Positions 1-5,550 of a stretch of 11,673 nucleotides of DNA are shown piece after piece. The notes beneath the pieces were generated by a model. The model had not been told where the DNA came from, did not search any database, and worked only from the letters and a program-made list of their open reading frames with translations. The DNA comes from Candidatus Falkowiibacteriota bacterium (GTDB lineage: Bacteria; Patescibacteriota; Patescibacteriia; JACRDY01), in contig JACRDY010000045.1 of NCBI GenBank assembly GCA_016218485.1, forward strand, positions 1 to 11,673. Direction: 5' to 3'. The position numbers were made by a program, and so were the translations under genes. The stretch's first letter is position 1. The number at the start of each line of letters is the position of its first letter.

Positions 1-2
1 AA

Positions 3-407
3 AAAGCAAAACTGCTTTCCGAAAAGAAGTCGCTGGAAGAGCAAATGGCGCGGATTGAACAAAAGCGGACTGGCTGGCTCGAACCTATGGCGGAATGGAT
101 AAAAGAGGCAGGAAACCTGCCTGAAATCGCACGGGAGAGTAACCTTTTTACAAAAAAGGTTACTGCCAAAGAAATCTTTGGCTCGAACCTCGTCTTGGCC
201 AACCGCGAGGCGCGGCAGAGCGCGCCGAGCGGAGAGGATTTGTCGGGGCAAAACGCTTGGGCGGCTCTGCGAGCCGCCAATCAAAAAGTCGGTCAATTTT
301 CCGAAAGTCAGATTGTGGTGCCTGGGGCGGGAGTCGAACCCGCATGGGTTATGCACCCAGGAGATTTTAAGTCTCCCGTGTATACCAGTTCCACCACCCA
401 GGCATAA
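3..407 (+). CDS. Serine site-specific recombinase, C-terminal end (5' part outside window)
   Basis: The reading frame is open from the left edge of the window and ends at TAA 405-407. It begins with a lysine/glutamate-rich stretch (LLSEKKSLEEQM) of coiled-coil character, followed by WLEPMAEWIKEA and FGSNLVLANREAR. From family knowledge these match the C-terminal region of large serine recombinases common in Patescibacteria, which bind DNA and cut and rejoin attachment sites. The catalytic resolvase domain would lie left of the window, so no active-site residue is visible. The last 30 residues (codons from base 315 on) are encoded antisense to the tRNA-Leu gene, so the original stop was probably lost or lies within the attachment sequence. 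The position beside the 3' end of a tRNA fits an integrated element extending to the left. Family assignment is from the tail only and is moderately sure. Confidence 0.68.
   Translation, partial: KAKLLSEKKSLEEQMARIEQKRTGWLEPMAEWIKEAGNLPEIARESNLFTKKVTAKEIFGSNLVLANREARQSAPSGEDLSGQNAWAALRAANQKVGQFSESQIVVPGAGVEPAWVMHPGDFKSPVYTSSTTQA
316..403 (-). tRNA. tRNA-Leu (anticodon UAA), CCA encoded
   Basis: On the - strand the sequence folds as a class II tRNA. The acceptor strand GCCTGGG (403-397) pairs with CCCAGGC (326-320). The anticodon stem GGAGA/TCTCC encloses the loop CTTAAAA with anticodon TAA. There is a long variable arm (TGGGT...ACCCA) and a T arm GCGGG-TTCGACT-CCCGC. The discriminator base is A (319), and CCA is encoded at 318-316. 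The gene is 88 bases with CCA. It lies wholly inside the antisense of the recombinase reading frame, whose stop codon ends 4 bases beyond the tRNA 5' end. It is divergent from the methyltransferase gene at 454. Confidence 0.96.
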
Positions 408-418
408 ATACATTTACC

Positions 419-447
419 TTACAAAAGATCAGTAAAAGTGGTAAAAT
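419..447 (+). promoter_or_regulatory. Predicted sigma70-type promoter of the RNA methyltransferase gene, probably leaderless
   Basis: The -35-like TTACAA (419-424) is separated by exactly 17 bases from the -10-like TAAAAT (442-447). Only six bases separate the -10 box from the ATG at 454, so transcription is expected to start at or within a base or two of the start codon. No Shine-Dalgarno motif is present. The boxes are seen directly; promoter activity and leaderless translation are inferred. Confidence 0.6.
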
Positions 448-453
448 CCTACC

Positions 454-939
454 ATGCCAAAAGTAAAAAATCAACCGCTCTACTTCATACTACAGAACAT
501 TCGTAGTCTCTACAATGTCGGCTCGCTGTTTCGCTCAGCCGACGGCCTGGGCGTGGACAAAATTTTTCTCTGCGGCTACACCGGAACGCCACCGCGTAAA
601 GAAATCAGTAAGACCGCGCTGGGCGCTGAAACCACGGTCCCCTGGGAACACCACCACCAGACTGCGCGCCTAATAAAACAATTAAAAAAAGACGGTGTGC
701 AGATCGTCGCTCTCGAGCTGACGAAAGGCGCGGTAGATCTAAAAACCTTTAAACCAAAATTCCCGCTTGCCATTATTCTGGGTAATGAAGTGCTCGGCAT
801 CACTCCGGCAATTCTCAAACTGGCTGACGCGGTCGTGCAGATCCCGATGCGGGGCGGTAAAGAATCCCTCAACGTCTCCGTCGCCGGCGGGATTGCGGGC
901 TATATTCTGGCTGCACAGCGTATGAAGCATGACGTTTAA
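454..939 (+). CDS. TrmH/SpoU-family RNA 2'-O-methyltransferase
   Basis: This is a cytoplasmic enzyme of the SPOUT superfamily that transfers a methyl group from S-adenosylmethionine to a ribose 2'-OH in tRNA or rRNA. At 161 residues it is a minimal catalytic domain without the N-terminal substrate-binding extension of RlmB/TrmH. The three SpoU motifs are present in order: motif 1 NIRSLYNVGSLFRSADGLG (residues 15-33, with the key Asn and Arg), motif 2 ILGNEVLGI (108-116), and motif 3 IPMRGGKESLNVSVAGGIAGY (130-150), which forms the trefoil-knot cofactor site. The start is supported by a -10 box six bases upstream. The gene is divergent from tRNA-Leu and convergent with the DUF559 gene, 42 bases away. 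The exact RNA target cannot be read from the sequence; small TrmL-like tRNA methylases are one possibility. Confidence 0.92.
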   Translation: MPKVKNQPLYFILQNIRSLYNVGSLFRSADGLGVDKIFLCGYTGTPPRKEISKTALGAETTVPWEHHHQTARLIKQLKKDGVQIVALELTKGAVDLKTFKPKFPLAIILGNEVLGITPAILKLADAVVQIPMRGGKESLNVSVAGGIAGYILAAQRMKHDV

Positions 940-981
940 TACGCTGGCGCTTCTTGACTGCTATACACACCTCCTCAATCT

Positions 982-1308
982 CTAAGACCACTCTTCCATA
1001 TTTTTAAAAACTTCATCAGTCGTGTATCGCACCACCCGCGACCCCAAATCTTCCAAATACCTTTGCCTAACAATATCTCTTTGCCGGACATCACTATCAT
1101 CATGACTAATACCATCCACTTCTATGACCAACCGTAACTCCGGGCAATAGAAGTCAACAATATAATCACCAATTCCCTGCTGCCGACGAAACTTAAATCC
1201 CAGCTGGCGCTGATTCAGCTCATACCAAAGTAAATCCTCTGACTTGGTTGATTCACGGCGCAATTTCTGCCGCAGATGCTTGAATTTTCGTTTGTTAAAT
1301 CGTCCCAT
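982..1308 (-). CDS. DUF559-domain protein, small nuclease-like (PD-(D/E)XK-related fold)
   Basis: A 108-residue protein that is almost entirely one DUF559 domain, a family related to Vsr and restriction endonucleases. Visible family features are a basic N-terminus (residues 1-20), the segment SEDLLWYELNQRQLGFKFRRQ (23-43), the acidic core DYIVDFYCPELRLVIEVDG (48-66) with candidate metal-binding residues D52, E63 and D65, and H69 shortly after. The C-terminal LEDLGSRVVRYTTDEVFKNME matches the usual LGxxVlRfxNxEV ending. Stand-alone DUF559 proteins are common in Patescibacteria and have no settled role; suggestions include DNA repair or a relict restriction function. No Shine-Dalgarno is visible upstream of the ATG. 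The repeat element at 1327-1464 begins 18 bases upstream, so any promoter would lie in or beyond it. Confidence 0.85.
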   Translation of the reverse strand: MGRFNKRKFKHLRQKLRRESTKSEDLLWYELNQRQLGFKFRRQQGIGDYIVDFYCPELRLVIEVDGISHDDSDVRQRDIVRQRYLEDLGSRVVRYTTDEVFKNMEEWS

Positions 1309-1326
1309 AGCGCTGATTTGGCTGCA

Positions 1327-1464
1327 AACCCCCTCCTGTCCTCCCCCTTATGAATAAGGGGGAGAGACGTGCTCTTCCGGCCAAGGTGGTAAGTCCCGTC
1401 TCCTCCCCTTGCAAGGTCCCCGCATAATGCGGGGCCGAAGTAAGGGGAGGGACAGGGTGGGGTT
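1327..1464. repeat. Nested inverted-repeat element (MITE-like, non-coding)
   Basis: The terminal arms at 1327-1350 and 1441-1464 are reverse complements at 20 of 24 positions. Inside lie a perfect 10-bp hairpin (1341-1350 with 1355-1364, loop TGAA), a possible GAGACG/CGTCTC pairing (1364-1369 with 1397-1402), an 8-bp pairing of CTCCCCTT (1403-1410) with AAGGGGAG (1442-1449), and a tip hairpin CCCCGCAT-A-ATGCGGGG (1418-1434). The left arm can therefore fold locally or pair with the far right arm. No reading frame is plausible. The arrangement looks like a short non-autonomous palindromic repeat of the kind dispersed between bacterial genes. The stretch from 1465 to 1527 holds nothing I recognise. 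Confidence 0.75.
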
Positions 1465-1527
1465 AAGCTTAATCATAACAACTGCTAGTTAAAATATTTC
1501 TAAACTCAAACTCCCTCAAAAAAATAA

Positions 1528-1554
1528 CAAAAAGATCCCTAAAAAACAGGAATC
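1528..1554 (-). terminator. Rho-independent terminator of the tRNA-Gly transcript
   Basis: Reading the - strand, GATTCCT (1554-1548) pairs with AGGGATC (1540-1534) across a T-rich 7-base loop. The stem is 7 bp with one G:T pair and is followed immediately by TTTTT (1533-1529). It lies downstream of tRNA-Gly and of the tRNA-like fragment at 1562-1603, in the right place to end their transcript. Confidence 0.6.
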
Positions 1555-1561
1555 CTTTTGG

Positions 1562-1603
1562 AGCGGCGAATCCGCCGCGGCGGACGACCTCTGCCTTAAC
1601 TAC
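1562..1603 (-). pseudogene. tRNA-Gly-like fragment (3' half) with palindrome in place of the T arm
   Basis: Compared with the intact tRNA-Gly (1608-1680), this fragment keeps the 3' acceptor strand TTCGCCGC and the AGAGGTCG junction. The T arm is replaced by the perfect palindrome TCCGCCGCGGCGGA (1571-1584), with the eight bases on each side conserved. Most of the anticodon arm is missing and it ends in a short GTAGTT. The 37 bases 1561-1597 are identical to 1713-1749. It lies four bases from the end of the functional tRNA-Gly. It cannot act as a tRNA. Confidence 0.7.
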
Positions 1604-1607
1604 TCTC

Positions 1608-1680
1608 AGCGGCGAACCGGGCTCGAACCGGCGACCTCTTCCTTGGCAAGGAAGCGTTCTACCAACTGAACTACCGCCGC
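1608..1680 (-). tRNA. tRNA-Gly (anticodon GCC)
   Basis: A 73-base class I tRNA on the - strand. Acceptor GCGGCGG (1680-1674) pairs with TCGCCGC (1615-1609) with a terminal G:T. The D arm contains AGTTGGTA. The anticodon arm CTTCC-TTGCCAA-GGAAG gives anticodon GCC. The T arm is GCCGG-TTCGAGC-CCGGT with a wobble at its base. The discriminator is T (1608), as in most bacterial tRNA-Gly. CCA is not encoded: the next bases are GAG. It sits between two degenerate tRNA-Gly-like copies on the same strand and a terminator follows at 1554-1528. I do not see a convincing promoter directly upstream. Confidence 0.95.
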
Positions 1681-1713
1681 TGAGAAAAGTAAAGGGTTAA
1701 TTTTTAGGAACTG

Positions 1714-1822
1714 AGCGGCGAATCCGCCGCGGCGGACGACCTCTGCCTTGGTACCAACTACCCGCTCGTCTCCGCGAGCGGGTCCACTCACGGCGAAGCC
1801 GATGAGTGGAAACTACCGCCGC
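1714..1822 (-). pseudogene. Decayed tRNA-Gly copy interrupted by palindromic hairpins
   Basis: Both acceptor strands of the neighbouring tRNA-Gly are kept (GCGGCGGTAGTTT at 1822-1810 and TTCGCCGC at 1722-1715), with AGTTGGTA and AGAGGTCG between them. About 50 bases inserted in the D arm form two strong hairpins: ACCCGCTCG/CGAGCGGGT (1760-1783) and TCCACTCA-CGGC/GCCG-TGAGTGGA (1783-1810, one bulged A). The anticodon arm has lost about 13 bases, including the anticodon loop. The T arm is replaced by the palindrome TCCGCCGCGGCGGA. With no anticodon it cannot decode. It could be a dead gene or a structured tRNA-mimic RNA co-transcribed with tRNA-Gly. Confidence 0.7.
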
Positions 1823-1874
1823 ATAACCTCACTCTTAAATCTTGAAACTTAAATCCTAATTTTTCAATCCAATC

Positions 1875-1929
1875 TTAGCCTTTTTTTATCCGATACCCTA
1901 TAATACCACTGACAGTTTAGAATAAACTG
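1875..1929 (+). promoter_or_regulatory. Predicted promoter of the DUF2079 gene with a perfect inverted repeat at the start site
   Basis: A consensus -10 box TATAAT lies at 1899-1904, with a weak -35-like TTAGCC 18 bases upstream (1875-1880). Transcription should begin near 1911, about 25 bases before the ATG. The perfect 7-bp inverted repeat CAGTTTA-GAA-TAAACTG (1913-1929) lies just downstream of the -10 box. It could be an operator or a small hairpin at the 5' end of the mRNA. No Shine-Dalgarno sequence precedes the ATG. Confidence 0.6.
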
Positions 1930-1935
1930 CCCGCT

Positions 1936-3822
1936 ATGTCAATATTACAGCAACACCATTACAAAATTCTCTGGGTGATGATCAGTCTTTTCATCATCAT
2001 TTTTAGCGCGCTGGCTATTTGGAAATATCTGCACTTCGGCTATAACGCCATGGATTTGGGTATTATCAATCAAGTATTTTTTAACACCGCACAGGGGCGC
2101 TTCTTTGCTTCCTCCATCCAGGGCGGCTCGTACCTCGGCGACCACGTGGAATTGATTATCCTCCTGCTCCTGCCATTCTACTTCATCGCCCAGTCACCAA
2201 TAACACTCCTGTTGCTGCAAATCATACTTTTGGCCCTAGCCGCAGTGCCACTGTACCTCATTGGCAAAAAAATTTTTGACCGGCCGGAACACTTCCTTAT
2301 CTTGCCACTCATCTACCTACTCAATCCCTTCATCCACAATATCACGGTTTTTGAATTCCACCTCCTGCCACTGGCGCTCCCCATACTCCTCTTCGCTTTT
2401 TATTTTTATTTAGAAAAAAAATTCTGGCCGTGGTTTAGCTGCCTTGCGCTCGCGCTCCTGGTCCGTGAGGATGTCAGCTTCGCCGTCTTCTCTTTCGGCT
2501 TATTTATTCTCCTGGAAGACCTGCTAGACCGGCGGCCGATTCGCTGGCGCTGGGTGCTGACACCGTTAATGATAAGCGCCACCTACTTCTGGGCGGCTCT
2601 GACGCTCTCGGCGCACTTCAGCCCGAGCGGACAGTACAAATTCCTCATTTACTATTCGTGGCTTGGTGAAACGTTACCGCAAGCTATGACTACACTGCTC
2701 ACCAACCCGCTCGGCGTTCTCGCTCACCTCCTACGTTACAAAAATCTGGAGATGATGGTAGCGCTGCTGCTACCATTCCTCTTCCTGCCCCTGGCGCGAG
2801 CGCGGTATCTGCTCCTGGCGTTCGGAACATTTTTGCAGCTGACCATCAGCGACATTGGCGGCAGTTTCCTCATCGTCCAGCTGCACTACGCCACCCTCTT
2901 GATCGTCCCACTCTTTATCGCTACCGGCTATGGCCTGAAAAAAATACTCGCCTGGCCGCGAATAAAAATGTATGGCAGTTTACCGATCTGGCTACTCCTG
3001 CTCGCCACGGTATACTCAATCGTGGCGCTCGGCTTTGGTCAGCCGCGCGTTACCCGGCCGGAATTGACGGGGGTAAAAGAAGCGCTGGTCAACGCCATCC
3101 CGGCTAATGCGGCCGTGGCTGCTTCATATGAATTTTTGCCGATGCTCTCCAACCGGCAGCAGCTCTCCTCGCTCAACTATCACTTTCTAGGCCGTAAACA
3201 GCTCTCGCGCGCCGCTTACCAGCTGCCGGAGGATACTGAATACATCCTGGCTGATTTGAGCGAAACCATCACCTACCAAATGCAGTACCAGGGCTTACGT
3301 TTTTACCGTGACGACTATTTTCAGGGCGCGGCGAGGCTCCGCAGTCTTTTGACCGAGCAACATTTCAGTCTTGAGAAAATAGTTGACACGATTGCGCTAT
3401 TCAAAAAAAACGCACCGACCAAGACCGAATTATACACTATTACCGAACAAACCCCGCGTGATAGCTTTACCTGCGCACCAACCGAAACTTTCAACTTTCA
3501 ACTTTCAACTTTCAACTTTTCTTGTTCCCTCCAATTCACCGTCCCGCCGGCCGACAACTACCAACTAGAATGGGAATTAAAACAAGACGGAAAAGTAGTC
3601 TCATCTCGTCTCCTGCCGATCGCCTATGGTTTTTATACTACTTCCGAGCTGCAACCCAACCAGTTATTAACCACCAACTATCAGCTATCAGCTATCAGCT
3701 ATCAATTCAACCAAACCTGCGTCCGTCTCGTCCACCTGACCGGCGCGCTGGGGCTCAACCGTTTTGGCCAGACGTACAACTATATTGAGAAAAAAGACAT
3801 CCTCAAAACTCTATGCTTTTAA
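1936..3822 (+). CDS. DUF2079 family polytopic membrane protein, putative GT-C glycosyltransferase
   Basis: A 628-residue integral membrane protein. The N-terminal segment has the DUF2079 signature: a first membrane helix (about 12-30), then YNAMDLGIINQVFFNTAQGRFFASS (36-60) with an Asp in the first external loop, and YLGDHVELIILLLLPFY (66-82). VREDVSFAVFSFG (176-188) and a loop with LQLTISDIGG...QLHYATLLIVPLF follow. About ten hydrophobic segments reach roughly residue 370, then a water-soluble C-terminal domain of about 250 residues follows. The family is related to GT-C enzymes that use polyprenol-phosphate sugars; donor and acceptor here are unknown. Two different 7-bp tandem repeats lie in the C-terminal part (residues about 517-528 and 581-590), encoding low-complexity FNFQLSTFNF and NYQLSAISYQF stretches. 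The ATG is supported by the promoter just upstream. The gene faces the - strand glycosyltransferase cluster. Confidence 0.85.
   Translation: MSILQQHHYKILWVMISLFIIIFSALAIWKYLHFGYNAMDLGIINQVFFNTAQGRFFASSIQGGSYLGDHVELIILLLLPFYFIAQSPITLLLLQIILLALAAVPLYLIGKKIFDRPEHFLILPLIYLLNPFIHNITVFEFHLLPLALPILLFAFYFYLEKKFWPWFSCLALALLVREDVSFAVFSFGLFILLEDLLDRRPIRWRWVLTPLMISATYFWAALTLSAHFSPSGQYKFLIYYSWLGETLPQAMTTLLTNPLGVLAHLLRYKNLEMMVALLLPFLFLPLARARYLLLAFGTFLQLTISDIGGSFLIVQLHYATLLIVPLFIATGYGLKKILAWPRIKMYGSLPIWLLLLATVYSIVALGFGQPRVTRPELTGVKEALVNAIPANAAVAASYEFLPMLSNRQQLSSLNYHFLGRKQLSRAAYQLPEDTEYILADLSETITYQMQYQGLRFYRDDYFQGAARLRSLLTEQHFSLEKIVDTIALFKKNAPTKTELYTITEQTPRDSFTCAPTETFNFQLSTFNFSCSLQFTVPPADNYQLEWELKQDGKVVSSRLLPIAYGFYTTSELQPNQLLTTNYQLSAISYQFNQTCVRLVHLTGALGLNRFGQTYNYIEKKDILKTLCF
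3486..3519. repeat. 7-bp tandem repeat AACTTTC, almost 5 copies, inside a gene
   Basis: Four complete AACTTTC units run from 3486 to 3513, followed by a partial AACTTT. The array lies in the C-terminal domain of the DUF2079 gene. Because 7 is not a multiple of 3, gain or loss of one unit would shift the reading frame. Confidence 0.9.
3678..3704. repeat. 7-bp tandem repeat CTATCAG, almost 4 copies, inside the same gene
   Basis: Three complete CTATCAG units (3678-3698) are followed by CTATCA. The array is unrelated in sequence to the AACTTTC array about 160 bases upstream but has the same unit length. Confidence 0.9.
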
Positions 3823-3835
3823 ACAGCCACTAAAC

Positions 3836-3934
3836 GTTCCTCGTTATTCTGTGCTTTAGTCTGTGTTATTCTGTGTCCCTTAATTGCGGACACTGAAGAA
3901 CGCGAGACCCTTCGGGCACAGAATAACACGGAAC
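3836..3934. repeat. Intergenic inverted repeat between convergent genes
   Basis: Arm 3836-3854 (GTTCCTCGTTATTCTGTGC) is the reverse complement of 3916-3934 at 17 of 19 positions. A second copy of the core, GTGTTATTCTGTG at about 3863-3875, can pair with the same right arm, so two alternative stems are possible. It lies between the ends of the DUF2079 gene and the - strand gene ending at 3946. There is no clear T tract on either side, so I do not call it a factor-independent terminator. Confidence 0.7.
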
Positions 3935-3945
3935 TGGTCGCTCGT

Positions 3946-5550
3946 TTACTCTTTCACCTGATATACCTCCACCCCGCCGCGCTCATAAACTTTTTCCAAA
4001 TAATCCTTCTCTGACGGCGCAAAGTCGCCCCAGACCCGCTCGTACTCCGAGTACCAGACAAAGCGAATGTGATTGGCGCGCAGCAGGGCCGCTTTGCCCG
4101 CGTCGTCAGTATTGGTGCGGAAAAACCAGCGCTCTAGAAGTTTTCTTTTTTTATCAAAATCAGCGGTCTGGTGGCCGTGACCGGCGTACACCGGGCGGCC
4201 AGTCAACGCCGGCAGCACGTTGGCGATCTGCACGTCAGCCATCACGGCATCATCAGGCGCGCTATTGTTCTGCAGCCAGTCAGCCGCGCTCGCATACTCA
4301 GACGGCCACACGGCCGGGAACTGATGACGCTGATAGCTGGCAACATCCTCAACCAAGATGGTAATATTTGAAACGAGCAGCCCGGCGAAGAGGAATGGTA
4401 GGATGATATACAGCGCCGCCCGCTGCTTCTGCAGCCGCTGAATGATCAATATAAGCGCCAAGGCGGCCAGCAACGCCAAGGCGATATGCAAACCATTGGC
4501 AAACCGTCGCTGGATCGGTGATGGTGCGTAGAGTAACACTCCAGATGTCAACGCCCACACCAGTAAAAAATAAAGATCTTTTTTGTACCGCCGGAGCACG
4601 ACTGCCGCGCCAATCACCGCCAGCATCAAAACCAGGCCGTAGCCAAAAAGGTAACTAAACACCGGGGGCGAGGGCGTCCAGTTGCGCAAGGCCCAAGCGC
4701 TGACCACCCACTCGCTCCGAGTAATCCAAACGTAGTACAACCCAGCCGGCAGGGCACCCGCAACCACCGCGATATACGCCTGCGCTGCCGTCCAGCTGAA
4801 CCGTCGGTCAGTCAACCAACGAACCAGAACATACAGGAATAGTACCAGACCAACGGTTACCAGATCATAGGGGTGGAGAATGCCGAGGAGGAGTGTCAAC
4901 AACGTCAGCAGTAAAAACTTCCACTGCCGATCCACGAATAGAAAAACATAAAATATCGCCAGCAGCAGTAGCTGTGCCATACTAAACAGTGGTGAATGGT
5001 ACATGGACAAAAACGTATTGCTCTCCGGGATCCAGAAATCCGCTGATACTTTGTAAAAAATTACATACTCCTTCCAGACCCGCTCAGCCGGAACGATCAG
5101 GAAGCCCAGGCCCGAAGACCAGGCAAGGAACACCAATGTCGTCAGCCGCTGCCATATTTCTGGAAACAACCGACGGATAAAGGCGTACAACATCAACAGC
5201 AATCCGGCCGCTGCTGCGATCTTGGCCAGATAAAACCACAGTATCGCGCCGCCACCCACCAGCTGGCTGAAGACACCAAGCGCTAGCCACAGCGGCATAA
5301 AGAGCGCGGGCGTCTGCGGCTCGGTGGTGTACAAATTCGTAAAAATCAACTTTCCTTCCCGCGCTTGCTCAATGAATGATAAATAGACCGGATAGTCGGC
5401 TATCGTCACCTGGTTGGCGCCAAACCAATAGTGCGTGGGACTGTTTTGCATGAGCCCAACCGCGACGGGCGCCAACAAAAATACCAGGGTTAAACCAATG
5501 ACGGCCGCCACCAGCCACCATTCACCAAAACGTCTATCACTATTTACCAT
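3946..5550 (-). CDS. Polytopic membrane protein, putative GT-C-type glycosyltransferase
   Basis: A 534-residue protein from the ATG at 5550. That start overlaps the stop of the upstream gene by 11 bases (ATGGTAAATAG), suggesting translational coupling; an in-frame ATG 69 bases further upstream would give a long overlap and is less likely. A first membrane helix is followed by an external loop with ADYPVYLSFIEQAREGKL (about 51-68) and LYTTEPQTPALFMPLW (73-88). The early acidic residue after helix 1 is typical of GT-C enzymes, where it binds the sugar donor or metal. PESNTFLSMYHSP (about 175-187) lies in a later loop. About a dozen hydrophobic segments precede a soluble C-terminal region of roughly 130 residues beginning near WPSEYASAADWLQ. 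I recognise no named family, so the glycosyltransferase role is inferred from architecture and neighbours. It is the last gene of a three-gene membrane-protein cluster. Confidence 0.75.
   Translation of the reverse strand: MVNSDRRFGEWWLVAAVIGLTLVFLLAPVAVGLMQNSPTHYWFGANQVTIADYPVYLSFIEQAREGKLIFTNLYTTEPQTPALFMPLWLALGVFSQLVGGGAILWFYLAKIAAAAGLLLMLYAFIRRLFPEIWQRLTTLVFLAWSSGLGFLIVPAERVWKEYVIFYKVSADFWIPESNTFLSMYHSPLFSMAQLLLLAIFYVFLFVDRQWKFLLLTLLTLLLGILHPYDLVTVGLVLFLYVLVRWLTDRRFSWTAAQAYIAVVAGALPAGLYYVWITRSEWVVSAWALRNWTPSPPVFSYLFGYGLVLMLAVIGAAVVLRRYKKDLYFLLVWALTSGVLLYAPSPIQRRFANGLHIALALLAALALILIIQRLQKQRAALYIILPFLFAGLLVSNITILVEDVASYQRHQFPAVWPSEYASAADWLQNNSAPDDAVMADVQIANVLPALTGRPVYAGHGHQTADFDKKRKLLERWFFRTNTDDAGKAALLRANHIRFVWYSEYERVWGDFAPSEKDYLEKVYERGGVEVYQVKE

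Noticed and set aside
178..435. Open frame giving RESNPHG...-type peptide over the tRNA-Leu region
   Set aside because: This is the well-known spurious translation of the antisense of a tRNA gene, in a different frame from the recombinase.
1606..1791. Short - strand open frame across tRNA-Gly
   Set aside because: It lies over the tRNA and tRNA-like repeats, and its peptide (VQLVERFLAKEEVAGSSPVRR-type ending) is a typical false translation of tRNA sequence.
1714..1822. A tRNA-Gly with an intron or an exceptionally long D arm
   Set aside because: The anticodon loop is deleted and the T arm replaced, so removing the insert would still not give a decodable tRNA.
3486..3704. CRISPR-like array
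   Set aside because: The repeats are 7-bp tandem units with no spacers and they lie within a coding region.
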